A DNA stretch of 64,000 nucleotides from Poa pratensis (GCA_947311845.1 CAMZMU010000041.1:134601849-134665848); one strand, 5' to 3'. Counted from the stretch's first letter, positions 10,930 through 22,329 are shown. Numbers and translations are program-made. The notes: generated by a model from the letters alone, not told the origin.

Positions 10930-11776
10930 ATATGGCCACGCGTTATTATTTTGCATTCAAACAAACACCTTCGTTGCACGTGTTTCTGTACATCTAAGTC
11001 AACTCGCATTCAATTTTCTGTAACTAAGTCGATTAATCATGAAATATAAATCTCCTGTTAGCAGAAAGTACAACTTGCACTTTTTCATGAAGTTGACTAA
11101 ACTTACAAATCGAGTTACAAGTTACAACCTATGAAAATTTCAAGCAGCTTAGAAAATGTCGCCGGAAATGCAACTTTTTTTTTTGCTATTTCTGGACTAC
11201 TTATTCACTCCCCACATTTCAGCTATACAATTATAGCGATCGTTTATGCTCTGTAAATTGTACACTACGTATACTTCCCGTCTTCCCGAAGATCTCGTTT
11301 TAAAGAGGCCCTGCACCATCAAAAGTGCATCCATGCAAGCTGACGAGCGAAGACTCCCTCCACGATTTATCAAGTCGCTGCCAGGTGGCAATCTGGTCCT
11401 GTATTTTTTCGAGCCTCACTTCACTTGCTGCATGCCTCGACTGCTATTATTTCGAGTTCACCTGGGGTGTCAATAAAAAATGGTTCACCTGGACTCCTCA
11501 TCGCTGCCTCGCTTGAGCAGTGCACTGACCATGGTTCTTGATGACATCAGTGTCTGTCAGTCAGGTTATGTTGGCGGTATTTTCGGCAAGTATTTAATCA
11601 ATAAACTTTTACGATTTAGTTTTCACCATGTGCGTGCGAGAGAGTGTCAGAGATCGAGCGTGTGTCTTGTCACAGTCTCAAAGCTCATAAAGCCAGCTAG
11701 AGCATTCAGATGCGGCCGGAGACCTATCTATCAGTCTATCTCCTTTGCACTATACCCCCACGGCGTACTTGCAAAG
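10930..11776 (+). other. Upstream region of the LRR gene
   Basis: No repeat terminus or coding region is recognised. It should include the promoter of the gene starting at 11777. A TATTTAAT string at 11589 and a CT-rich leader near 11725-11760 are the only promoter-like features, and neither is decisive. Confidence 0.4.
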
Positions 11777-13276
11777 ATGGCTTCTTCCCTCTTCTCGGTC
11801 GCCGTGTCGCTCCTCCTCTTCCAAGCCGTGGCCACCGCGCAGCTCGCGGGAGACGCGCCGGCGGAGCTGCCGAGGTCGGAGCTGGCGGCAATCTACCGGG
11901 TGATGGCTGACCTCCTCGGCGACCCGACGTGGCCGCAGCTCCACCCGCGCCCGTGCACCGACACGCCCTGGCCGGGCCTACAGTGCGAGCTCGCGCCGAC
12001 GACAGCCGCCGCCTCCGCGCCACCCGCCTCCACTTCGGCCCCGACGTCTCCACCCCGCCATGCAGGCCAGGCGCCAGGCTCGCCGCCCCCGCGATCCTCG
12101 GCCTGCCCCACCTCAGGACGCTCTCCCTCTTCGGCTGCTTCGTCGGCGCCGGCCAAGCCGTCGAGCTGCCGCCGGCGCTCTTCACCAACGCCTCCTCCCT
12201 CGAGCAGCTCGTCCTCAAGTCCAACCCGGGCCTCACCGGCCGGATACCCGCAACCTTGACCAACCTGAAGAGCCTGCAAGTGCTTAGCCTGTCCCAGAAC
12301 GGCTTCAACGGCGAGATCCCCGGGGAGCTCGGCGGCCTCTCCGCCCTGCAGCAGCTCGACCTCAGCTACAACAACATCACCGGCGAGGTACGTGCTTCGT
12401 TGGTTAATTACGTGGCGCCTTTAAACTTCGCAGAATGAATGTGCTTATGTGCATGGCTTGATGGTGACACTGACTGACACGTATACGCACGTTTGCTTCG
12501 GCGCGCGCGCTCGGTAGATACCGGAAGAGATCGGTGGGATGGCGAGCCTGTCCATCCTGGACCTGAGCTGGAACAGCATCAGCGGCGGCGTGCCCGCGGC
12601 TCTGGGTAGCCTGCGGAGGCTGCAGAAGGCGGACCTGAGCTACAACCGGCTCGCCGGCGCGGTGCCGCCGGAGGTCGGGTCGCTGAAGGAGCTGGTGTTC
12701 CTGGACCTGAGCCACAACGGGCTGGCGGGCCCGCTGCCAACCTCTCTGGTCGGTCTAACGAAGCTGCAGTACTTGCTGCTGCAGGAAAACCCCATCGGCA
12801 CGGCGGTGCCGGCGGTGGTCGGGTCGCTGCGGCGGCTGCAGGTGCTGGGCCTGTCCGGGTGTAACCTCACCGGGCCGATCCCGCGTGGCTTGTTCGCGGC
12901 GCTGGGGAGCCTGATGGCGCTGTCGCTGGACCGGAACCGGCTGGACGGGCCGATCCCGGCGAGCCTAGGCGCGCTGCCGCATCTGGGGCAGCTCAACCTC
13001 AGCCAGAACCAGCTCGCCGGGGAGATCGCGCTGCCGGGGGAGTTCGTGGCGCGGCTCGGCAGGCGGCTCGACGTGCGTGGCAACGAGGAGCTGTGCGTCG
13101 GCAGGAGGCTGCAGGCGAGCTACCTCGGTGCGCCGCCGTGCGTGGGGCGGGGCGGCGTCAACGGGACCTCGGCGCTGGACGACGCGACGGCCGGCCGTGG
13201 ATGCCGGGATTACGGGGGCGTTGGAGTGTTGCGCGGATTGGTGTACCACTTTCTCGTGTTGTTGTTGGCATTGTGA
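11777..13276 (+). CDS. RLP29-like: LRR receptor-like protein (RLP29 type), apparent 1-base frameshift
   Basis: Start ATG at 11777 opens a signal peptide (MASSLFSVAVSLLLFQAVATA). A cysteine-bearing N-cap follows (PCTDTPWPGLQCEL), then about ten LRRs of the plant extracellular type (SLEQLVLKSNPGLTGRIP; LSILDLSWNSISGGVP), a C-cap (GNEELC), and a hydrophobic C-terminus (GLVYHFLVLLLAL) fitting a GPI or membrane anchor. There is no kinase. Exons are 11777-12387 and 12518-13276, with a 130-bp GT-AG intron joining ITGE to IPEEIG. With one base restored the length is about 456 residues, close to my recollection of Arabidopsis RLP29 (about 460). The frame shifts between 11990 and 12000, where ELA should continue into DDSRRL but one base is missing. 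Everything else is intact. The protein would act at the cell surface in signalling; its ligand is unknown. The lesion is either a real null allele or a sequence error. Confidence 0.85.
12388..12517 (+). other. Intron of the LRR gene
   Basis: Begins GTACGT and ends CGGTAG. It restores the LRR register (ITGE then IPEEIG), which fixes both splice sites. Confidence 0.85.
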
Positions 13277-13534
13277 TGTCTGATTAGTATTGAACTGAGC
13301 GTCTGAGCGATCATTCTTTCTGCGATTACGTGAACGGGGTCGATCGATTATGTATTTCCTTGTACTCGACTGGATGAACGTCGACAATGAAAATCTCAAC
13401 TCCACACTTACGGCGACGCTCAACTCCCCACTTTACGGTGACGGTACACCAACAATCTAAAACACAGATGCCGTGCATAAATTTGTAGAAACCACGCGTG
13501 TTAAACAATTGTGTGTGAGCAAAACTGCGATACT
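13277..13534. other. 3' flank of the LRR gene
   Basis: Should contain the 3' UTR of the LRR gene. No strong polyadenylation signal or further coding sequence is recognised. Confidence 0.4.
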
Positions 13535-13925
13535 CAACTCCGTGGGAGTTTGCAGGCGGGTGGTTCTTCTCCGTCGGCGAGCTGGGTGGGTCCTGTGGAA
13601 GAAGGGTGGTGTCCTCGTTCTCGTCTCCGGCGGGAGACGGCGAGGGCGTGATGACGGTGGCCCGAAGCCGAGTCTTGTTTATCGTCAAGATTCCGGCGCC
13701 TGCGCCGGATGGATCATGCGGCTGCTCAACAAGGTTGCTCGGGCTGCTGGCGTCGGAGCGCGGCGTGCTTACCTTCTTCCTCCCCGGCGGCGTGCTGCTG
13801 GTGCTTGGATCAGGTTTGCTGTGTGGTGGTTCCCGACGTCGCTGGGGTGTGAGTTCTTCCTCGCCTCTGTTCGTGTGTGCGTTTGTGTTGTAACTCTGAG
13901 GATCACGAACTCCCTTCAAAAAAAA
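13535..13925 (+). mobile_element. Poly(A)-tailed retro-insertion (SINE, short LINE or retrocopy) with 14-bp TSD
   Basis: Flanks AAAACTGCGATACT (13521-13534) and AAAACTGCAATACT (13926-13939) match at 13 of 14 bases, and the insert ends in an A-run just before the second copy. This is the signature of target-primed reverse transcription. The 390-bp body is GC-rich (about 13600-13800) and ends TTGTGTTGTAACTCTGAGGATC before the A-run. I do not recognise a reverse transcriptase or a known SINE promoter, so the source could be a 5'-truncated LINE or a host transcript. Confidence 0.7.
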
Positions 13926-14060
13926 AAAACTGCAATACTTATTATGCGGAGGTAGTGTTAATTTTAAATTGGCGTGATGACAATGGTATGATCTAGTACT
14001 ACCATGAACGACTCGGCCAACACATAGTAAACGAGTTGGCCAATACATTACTAACTATAT

Positions 14061-14795
14061 GAAAGCTGAGCGATTTAGCGAGCTCTTCGCGCTCGGGCTA
14101 CTGTAGGACAGGACCCGTGTTTTTTTTTGCAAAAAGCCCCTGCATTCTATGAAAATTCAAAATCTGTCCTAATTCTTAGCTGCGGAGGACCTAGCCCCAA
14201 TTTCTGAAAAACTCGAGGACCTCGGTAGAAAAGCGTCTCACATCCTCTTCCTCTCCTTCCCTCTCCCACGCGACGCCGGAGTCGCCGCCGCTGCCGACGC
14301 GCGCAGTCGCCGCTCCGCGCCTCCCCCGACGGATCCACGCACGCAGGAAGGTTCGCCGTCGCCTCCTTTCCATCCTCGCCGACAAACGCCTGCCGGGACG
14401 CCGCACGCGCGGCGGAATCGTCGCCGGCGTCAGTTCCATCCGCCGCCGCGTTTCGACGTCGCCGGCGACGCTCCGGCGACCAGATGCAGCTGCGCCGCCA
14501 GCTGCGGGTAGCCCCCGTCCAGCCGCACCCGACGCGCCAAGCCGCGCCTCCCCGCTCGCTCGCATGCGGCTCCGCCGTGGTCGTCGCCGTGGGCAAGTCC
14601 GGCCACCGCTGACGTCACGGTGGACCCGGGCTGTCAGATTTTTTTCCTTTTCAAAATCATTTTCAAAAAAAAAGTTTAATCACCGGTTTACATAAATAAT
14701 TTCTAGAAAAATGAAAATCATCGAAAAATCAAAATCTCTAGATATATCCATCGGAAAAATACAAGTAATATATCAAAACGATCAGAAAACTATAT
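14061..14795. repeat. 735-bp direct repeat, copy 1
   Basis: Starts GAAAGCTGAGCGATTTAGCG. A GC-rich part (14230-14600) is followed by an AT-rich part ending ATATATCAAAACGATCAGAA. It is followed head-to-tail by copy 2 with scattered substitutions and a short indel near 14104. A 149-codon minus-strand open frame exists in both copies, but most base differences between them change amino acids, which argues against coding. Confidence 0.85.
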
Positions 14796-15530
14796 GAAAG
14801 CTGAGCGATTTAGCGAGCTCTCCGCGCTCGGGCTACTGTAATGAACAGTGTTCCACGGTGTTGAACAGTGCCCGTGTTTTTTTTGCAAAAGGCTCCTGCG
14901 TTCTATGAAAATTCAAAATCTGTCCTAATTCTTAGCTGCAGAGGACCTAGCCACAATTTCCGAAAAACTCGAGGACCTCGGTAGAAAAGCGTCTCACATC
15001 CTCTTCCTCTCCTTCCCTCTCCCGCGTGACGCCGGAGTCGCCGCCGCCGCCGACTCGCGCAGTCGCCGCTCCGCGCCTCCCCCGACGGATCCACGCACGC
15101 AGGAAGGTTCGCCGTCGCCTCCTTTCCATCCTCGCCGACTAACGCCTGCCGGGACGCCGCACGCGCGGCGAAATCGTCCCCGGCGTTAGTTCCATCTGCC
15201 GCCGTGTTTCGACGTCGTCGGCGACGCTCCGACGACCAGATGCAGCCGCGCCGCCCGCTGCGGGTAGCCCGCGTCCAGCCGCACCCGACGCGCCAAGCCG
15301 CGCCTCCCCGCTCGCTCGGATGCGGCTCTGCCGTGGTCGTCGCTGTGGGCAAGTCCGGGCTGTCAGATTATTTTCCTTTTCAAAATCATTTTCTAAAAAA
15401 GTTTAATCGCTGACCGGTGGGACCGGTTTACATAAATAATTTCCAAAAAATGAAAATCATCGAAAAATCAAAATCTCTAGATATATCCATCGGAAAAATA
15501 CAAGTAATATATCAAAACGATCAGAAAAAT
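14796..15530. repeat. 735-bp direct repeat, copy 2
   Basis: Same unit as 14061-14795. It contains an extra ATGAACAGTGTTCCACGGTG stretch near 14842 and lacks a segment near 15360. Confidence 0.85.
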
Positions 15531-16331
15531 ACATACTAACTACTTATGCTAAAAAAAACCATATTTGAATATTCAAATGTTGTCAACATTTGGAGATAAT
15601 TTAAATTTACCTTTTCTAAACGTAAGCTTTCTAAAAACTTCAATAATTCACAAAGTTGAACAATTTTGAATGTGGACACTTCCAAATCTGAATTACACCC
15701 ATATATTGTTTCATTTTTATTCAAATTTAAATTTTGAGTTCTCCAAAATTTAAGGAAAAAACAATCAAACCATTTTACAGATGTGAAAAGAATCCAAATC
15801 TTACTAACTCCCCAACTAGAACAATTTTTTGAAATCTAAACATTTTCAAACCGCAAACTTCTCAACAATTCTAATAACTTTCAAACTTGCAAAACCTTTG
15901 AATATGGATACTTCCAAATTTTAATTTAACCACACACGCGCGCATCGCCGCGCTAATTCGTAAAAAATGTGCAAATACTCCATCGACAAATTACAACGAA
16001 TTTTAACATTTTGAATCACAACGTTGACGGTGGGCTTTACTAGGTGATGGAATATAAGAGCTGTTTTCATTAATTTCGGCGATTTTTTTTTATGATGTAC
16101 AAAAGATAACAAAAACGTAAAATAATACAAGTGTTGTTTAACCAAAAGAAAAAGATAAAAAAGGATGTACTGTTCAAGCAATGTTCCAATTCTTTAAACA
16201 AATGATAATGGAGTCATTTTTTTGCAGTACTCCAAACATTTGACATCTCTTTTAATAATGGAGTCATTCGTCTAAAAAACATAAGCAATGTTTCAATTTA
16301 TAATAACGAAGTCATTTGTCTAAAAAAAATC
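15531..16331. repeat. AT-rich unclassified dispersed repeat
   Basis: Long AT-rich sequence with recurring CTAACTACTTATGCTAAAA, CTTCCAAATTT and ATATTTGAATATTC phrases shared with 17200-18400. No gene or terminus is seen. Confidence 0.55.
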
Positions 16332-17375
16332 AGAAATATTCGGAGTATTATTTGCGCAAAAGAAAAATATAAGAGAAATGTGAAATGTGAAGTATAACAA
16401 TAACTTTAAATCTATACGTCCGCAAAATATGCCAAATATATCAACATGAACACACAAAAAAATGCTAGCTACTTACGTTATACGGTCAAATTCGACATTT
16501 GAATATTTAAAAAAATTAAATGCCTTCCAAATCTTCGCATTTAATAAAGAGATATAAGCATGGTTGGTCACTGAACTTGGCCGAGATGAGTACTCTGGTC
16601 ACTGAAGTTGCAAGATGTTGCCCGCGGGTCACTCAACTTGGCAGAGATGAGTAAACTGGTCACAATCGTGAGGTGGCACATTGACTGAGCCGTTGACCGC
16701 ATACTTTGACCATTTTTCTTTACTAAAACAACCCTATGAAGTCACAATCGTGAAGGGTCACTCAACAGTAAGCGAGACAAACATAAAAATAAATAGGTTA
16801 ATTTGATTTTTTTTTATTTTATAGGGTTGTTTTAGCAAAAAAAATGTCAAAGTATGCGGTCAATGGCCCAATCAGTGTGCCACTTCACCATTGTGACCAG
16901 TTTACTCATCTCTGTCAAGTTGAGTGACCCGCGGGCAACATCTTGCAACTTCAGTGACCAAAGTACTCATCTCGGCCAAGTTCAGTGACCAACCATGCAT
17001 ATATCTCTTTAATAAACGTAAACATACTTGAAATAAAAATAACTTTCCAAATTTAACAATTTTTAAGATTTCAACAACTTATAAGTGCCAATATTTGAAG
17101 TATTATTTGAGCAAAAGAAAAATATAAAAGCAATGTGAAATGTGAAGTATAACAATAGCTTCAAATCTATACATCGGCAAAATATGCCAAATATATCAAC
17201 ATGAACACAAAAAAAAAAGCTAGCTACTTATGTTGTACGATCAAATTCCAGATTTGAATATTTCAAAAAAAATTAAATGCCTTCCAAATCTAAAAATTTA
17301 ATAAACGTAAACATACTTGAAATAAAAATAACTTTCCAAATTTAACAATTTTTGAAATTTTAACAACTTATAAGT
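16332..17375. repeat. Tandem duplication of a 290-bp AT-rich unit, first copy split by a MITE
   Basis: Copy 1 is 16332-16548 plus 17017-17085 and copy 2 is 17094-17375. Shared landmarks include AAAGAAAAATATAA, CCAAATATATCAACATGAAC and AATTAAATGCCTTCCAAATC. Copy 2 keeps the empty insertion site TTTAATAAACGTAAAC, so the MITE arrived after the duplication. Confidence 0.85.
16549..17007. mobile_element. Mutator-type MITE with long inverted repeats, 9-bp TSD
   Basis: The 459-bp element begins GAGATATAAGCATGGTTGGT and its right end is the inverse (CCATGCATATATCTC). The two arms are nearly complementary for about 190 bp around a short AT-rich loop near 16790. Both sides carry the 9-bp direct repeat TTTAATAAA (16540-16548 and 17008-17016). 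A 9-bp TSD with long TIRs places it in the Mutator superfamily. The transcript would fold into a long hairpin and could be a small-RNA source. Confidence 0.92.
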
Positions 17376-17754
17376 GCGAACTTTTTTTGAATTCCAATAG
17401 ATTTATATCTAAACAACTTTTGAATGTGTCCATTCCCAAATTTAAAATCTTTACACGTCGGTATGTACAACTAGGACAAAAAATAAAAACAAAAAAATAT
17501 CCTAACTATTTATGGCATATGATTGAAATTCAACTTTCAAATTTTCAAAATTTTGAATTCCTTCCGAATCTAGGCATTTACTAAACGTAAAAAGAATTCA
17601 AATATGAATAACTACCCAATTTTAATAGTTTTTAAAACTTGAACAACTTACCTAACACTTATTTTTTTTGAATTTTAGCAGACTTAAATCTAAAAATCTT
17701 CTGAATGCGGGCATTTTCAAATTTGAATATTTTACGCCGCAATATTTCTTCTTC
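17376..17754. repeat. AT-rich dispersed repeat
   Basis: Third, more diverged version of the CTTCCAAATTT / AACAATTTTTGAAATTT unit. No gene is seen. Confidence 0.5.
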
Positions 17755-18010
17755 TAACGACACGGGCACGCAGGAAGCTTCGCCGTACAACGACGTCACG
17801 GTGGACCCGACCTGCCAGAATTTTTATTTTCAGAATCATTTTGGAAAAATGCTAAATCCCTGACGAGTGGAACCGGTTTACAGAAATAATTTATAGCAAA
17901 ATGAAAATCATCGAAAAATCGAAATCTCTGAATATAAACATCGGAAAAAAAACGAATAATATATCAGAACGATAAAAAAATACTAACTACTTATGCTAAA
18001 ACAAAATACG
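17755..18010. repeat. Truncated, internally deleted third copy of the 14061/14796 repeat
   Basis: CGCAGGAAGCTTCGCCGT (17769) and ACGACGTCACGGTGGACCCG (17790) match the GC-rich part of the 735-bp unit. The following AAATGAAAATCATCGAAAAA matches its AT-rich part. Most of the GC-rich centre is missing. Confidence 0.7.
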
Positions 18011-19730
18011 TACTTGAATATTCAAATTTTGTCAAATTGGGATATACTTCAAATGTACTTTTTCTAATTTCAATTAAATATTCATGGCGAAATACAAACA
18101 TGCTTGAACATTTCAAACTACTAAATATTTGGGTATTCTAAAAAAATATCAAAATGCTCAAAAAAATGCTAACTATTCATAACAAAATAAAACCATATTT
18201 GAACTTATGATAACTATTCATAACAAAATAAAAACAAATTTAAACTTTCAAATTTGACCAAAATTTAGCCGAATAGTCAGATATTCTATAAAATATATAA
18301 ACAATTCTTAAAAAAAACTATCTAATTACAACAAAATACACCTATATTTGAACATTCCAATTTGGCCAATATTTGGACAGCACGTAAACAAACTTTCCCA
18401 AATTGTGGAATCAGATTAAAAAAAAAGTGCATTCCCACTAATTACGTACTAAAATTAATTACTAAATTTGATATATCCAATTGTAAGTAAGAAGAACATA
18501 TCCAATTGAAAGCAAGAACAATTGTCAACACCTCACCATGTGCGTGGCGTCAACTAGTAGTACTAAGAGCATTTTCAATAGCTGCGCTAAGGGTAACTCC
18601 AACTAGACGATCCAAGACGGACATAAAACGTCTCCGCTACTGTCCATTTGGGTCACGTCCTACATGAGTCCGATCCTTATTCACTTTTTTCTTGGCCATG
18701 GCACCCAACGGAGCGATCCTTTTGCTTCGCCAATACCTTATTTTTTTTCACAATTTACAATCATTTTGGCATTTTTCCATCCTATACACTCTTCATTGAA
18801 CACGTAAAATATGTTCATACAAGCAAATAAATTCAAATAACGTAGTTTATCAGCAAATATATTTGAACGTTGTTCATAATAGCAAATAAATTGTAAGAAA
18901 ATGAGAAGATAAAACTATTGGTTTTCTACATGAGTCCACACATGCTCAAGCAAATAATTTGAAGTTGAACACATTTTACGATGAAATTGGATGAACTGTT
19001 CAAACATTGCCGCTCCTACGAAACATCAAGCCACCTCACGTGACGATGTATCTATATCAAGCCAACTCATCCACATAAATTTTAGCAGTACATCAAAACA
19101 TGTCTTGCATGTATATACTAATTTGCAAAAAATACAAAAACAAAATAGAGCATTCCTTAGAAACAAAACGTCAAACACTTGGTGGGCGGCAAGGTCAATT
19201 ACAGTTGATGTATGTGGCTGAGGCGGAGTAGGCTATGGTGGCGTGGACGGCTCGAAGACTTTGGCATGGGAATAAGCATAGGAGAATAATTCTTTCTGCG
19301 ATTATCTACAAACACAATATATTTGAGTACTAATGGTCCATCGTTTTAACAAATCAACAATAATTTCAATTTGGTTCCATCAAAGTCGAAATAGTCATCT
19401 TCCGGTGTCCTAAACCAGCCCAACTGTGTTGTTCATCTTTGCGCGCGCTTCTTTTAAAAAGGGTCCGGTTTGAGTTAGGCCTGACCCGGGCCCAAAACAA
19501 AGAGTTTTTTCCCCCCAGTTTCGGGCTTCAGCAGAAACACCAAAAATGCTAACTGGGCCTCCCAGCTTCCTGTCTTCGCCACGGAAAAAAGGACAAATGC
19601 TGCCGTGCGGCACGGGGGGCAGGTGACCTTCTTCCTCCTCAAGAAAACAGGAGGGGATCGATCAGACGCTGCCTCCACCCCAAATCTCACGTACGAGAGA
19701 CAGGAGAGAGGAGGCGATCATGGCGGCGGC
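18011..19730. other. Repeat-rich intergenic DNA
   Basis: AT-rich repeats continue to about 18530. A CTCCAACTAGACGATCCAAG-type block (18597) resembles common Triticeae small transposons, but no paired termini were found. 19400-19730 is GC-richer with no recognisable gene. Confidence 0.4.
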
Positions 19731-20512
19731 CTAGGGTTTCAACCCTAGCCGCCGCCGGTGATATCTGCAGCTTCTTCGTCGCCACCGGCAAGGATTCGAC
19801 GGGTCCTCGCCTCCTCTAGGTGCCGTTCTGGCACTAGAAGGGGTGGGGACCTCGGACCTGCGCACGGCGCTTTTCGAAAGTCCTTAATGGTAGAGTTTGG
19901 TTTTGGTCATCATCTTTTTCGTTAATGGAGATGGTATCGTCTGCAATAAGTGATATTCCACGCTTCGTTCGACGGCGAGATATCCTTCCCGACGTCAATG
20001 GTGGCTTTGGAAGATTAAGTCTGTCTAGGTATGGTTCTTTAGATCTTGCTTCGTCAGATCAATCTTGGATTGTTTCTCATGGTTGTCGCGAGGAGGTTTG
20101 TCCTCGCAATATCTATCCCGGCTACTACGTCTTCGGCAATGGTGATTCGTTCTCTCGGCTCCCAACGACGTCGACAAAGTGGTTCGGTTATTTGTTCCTG
20201 GAATATCAGTGGTGGTGCTCTTGCCGATGTTGCTTGATTAATTTAATGGATGCGTGCGTGCACAAAGCCTTGGCATTGCGGCTCAAAATTAAAAAGGGAG
20301 AACCTTCGGTGGTATTCACAGGTCTGTGGTTTGGTGGTGTTGGCATTATTCTACGGCTGCCTTCAGAAAAGTACAAGATTGTGTCATGGGTGAAGAAAGA
20401 GATTGAAGATCTCATAGATTTGCTAGTCTCTTTTAGTTTTGTTTTTGTAATCGATATAATTGTGTACTCTTTGCTAGTTTAATATACGTGGAAAAATTCA
20501 AAAAAAAAAAAA
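19731..20512 (+). mobile_element. Candidate LINE-related or retrocopy insertion with poly(A)
   Basis: Starts near a CTAGGGTTTCAACCCTAG palindrome (19731-19748) and ends in a 3' A-run at 20500-20512. The body holds a 185-codon open frame (19925-20482) with no domain I recognise. The layout resembles the 5' leader plus 3' tail of a deleted LINE. No target duplication was confirmed, so the left boundary is a guess. Confidence 0.4.
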
Positions 20513-21129
20513 CACAGACACAAAAAAAACAGGGGGCGAAATCAAACCCATATGAAAAGTGGACTGGGTGTTGGAAAGTAGCAGATCGATTCAAGCACAA
20601 ATGGGAGATGGCGCACCAGGAGCAGCAGATCTGAAGCCGTAGATGGTTTCTTGGGAAGACATCATTCATTCCCTCGCCAGGTAACCAAACACTGACCTCC
20701 CTGCCTGAACCAAACAGAGAAGGCTCCATCTCTCTCTGTACTTTATTGCTCTTTGTCCTGTAAAACACCTGCAGCAAGAAAAACTTCATGCTTCATTCAT
20801 TAGCTGCTACGGGGTAGTGGACTTAGTATGAACAGGGGAAAAACTGAATAGAAAAATTCAGTACAACAAAAGATGAACATATAGGCACTCATGAGAAAAT
20901 GGACAGATAATGTTCAGAACAAAGAGAATGACATAGAAACTGGATAGTGCAGAGCTTACATAGCTTACTGATTCTTCCGAGTTCGCATAAGATAGATACT
21001 GAAAAGCTAATAATATATCTGGAGTTTGCATTTCCTAGTGCTTTTACGACATAGCATGTCCGACATAAGGGTGGGTACCATCAGAAAGCACTAAAGATAA
21101 ACCAACCATATTTGAAGTTCTAAAGAACA
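20513..21129. other. Region downstream of the B3 gene
   Basis: No clear gene. A minus-strand stretch near 20660-20760 (MEPSLFGSGREVSVWLPGEG) could be a further 3' exon or 3' UTR of the B3 gene; I cannot decide. Confidence 0.3.
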
Positions 21130-22329
21130 TCAAATGTGACCATCAGAAAAGTTGTCGTCGTTCTTGTGAAACAAAATCAACACAACCATCCCTGCTGCCA
21201 GATCATTCTCCCTTGTAAATTTTGACCATCCCTTCTTGAAGCACAACCTTCCGTCTTTGCACGTATAGTATGATGATCCCCTGTGGTTCACGCCAAAAAG
21301 TTGTTTCATGAGAGCTGCATTTCCCTCCTCGGGGATGTCGAGAACTGAGACAATCTCCCTAGGTATGCGCTGCAAAATAGAACCAACAAAAAGCAACAAC
21401 AAAATCAAACAACCTTAGGTGGGAAAAACATATAACATAGGAGGAGTTTCCACCAAAAAATGAGATATAGCTATCTAGACAAGCAAAAGCATTACCAATC
21501 CATTGTGTTTAATGTCTGTGACTTAATTTGTGGACAAACACAGCTCCCAAACCAATGCCCCGATTGAGGACACAAGTATTCATCCTTGCTGTCTGACCAG
21601 CATTGAGTTGAAGCCCACCCGAGAACACAGCAGCAGTTGCACTGCCCTCAAACACGTGAGTTTCTGCATGAATTTGAACGTGTTTAAACACAAAACATAA
21701 TCAGACCAATAAATGAATATCTACACCTAGTCATGACACTCATGTTTGTTGATGAACAGAAATAACACCTCAGCCAATGAATCAAAGAAATGGCCAAACC
21801 AAAAATCAGAGAAGAAAATACTACATATTACCTAAAACCCTTTTGCTTGGGAACATCAACACCTTCTTCCGGGACCGGGAAAATTGGGAAAACTGGAGGC
21901 TGATGATCAAGATCAATCCTGAACCTCTCGCCTCTCTTCATGTCATAGTCCTTCAAAATCTTGTTGTACCCAGGTCCAAAAATCCTTATCTTGTTATGTT
22001 CATGTTTCAGCTGGAAAACATACTCATCGCTCTCAGGAGCCTTGACAAGCATGAGTTTGTTCACCATGCTTTTTATCTGAGCTTTCATGAAGCAAGGGAC
22101 AGTCTAAATCGACAAAACAAAAGATAAAAAAACTAGATTAATACCAAAAACCCTTATCTTCTCATGTGCGGGGTAAACTGATATGAAGCAAATTTGAATG
22201 AGGAAAGACACAAAAAGAATATACCATTGATTCCTGAAATCTTTTCCAAAGGTATATGTAAAAGAAGGAAGACTGCCTCCTCTTCTTTTGGCAAGGACCA
22301 TCTGGCCATCCACAAACCACGCACCGCAT
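21130..22329 (-). CDS. Two-B3-domain (REM-like) DNA-binding protein gene
   Basis: Exon 22329-22225 (MRCVVCGWPDGPC, a CxxC-type start, then FFYIYLWKRFQESM) joins in phase to exon 22103-about 21835 (TVPCFMKAQIKSMVNKLML...KIRIFGPGYNKILKDYDMKRGERFRIDL). Together they make a first B3 domain. A middle exon at about 21669-21560 encodes THVFEGSATAAVFSGGLQL. The last exon, 21369-21130, encodes a second B3 domain (RIPREIVSVLDIP...CFKKGWSKFTRENDLAAGMVVLILFHKND) and a stop. Such proteins are nuclear DNA-binding regulators. The upstream start is uncertain because a splice acceptor TAG directly precedes this ATG, so an earlier exon may exist. The junction after the second exon is also ambiguous: donors AG|GTAATA and G|GTTTTAG give different phases. 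It could be a degenerate or transposon-carried copy. Confidence 0.62.

Noticed and set aside
11736..12308. 190-codon minus-strand frame opposite the LRR gene
   Set aside because: Antisense shadow of a GC-rich coding exon.
13326..14048. 240-codon minus-strand frame
   Set aside because: Runs through the LRR 3' flank and across both edges of a retro-insertion; no domain.
14147..15352. 149-codon minus frames conserved in both 735-bp repeats
   Set aside because: The differences between copies mostly change amino acids and the composition is Arg/Ala/Gly-biased; retention is explained by a recent duplication.
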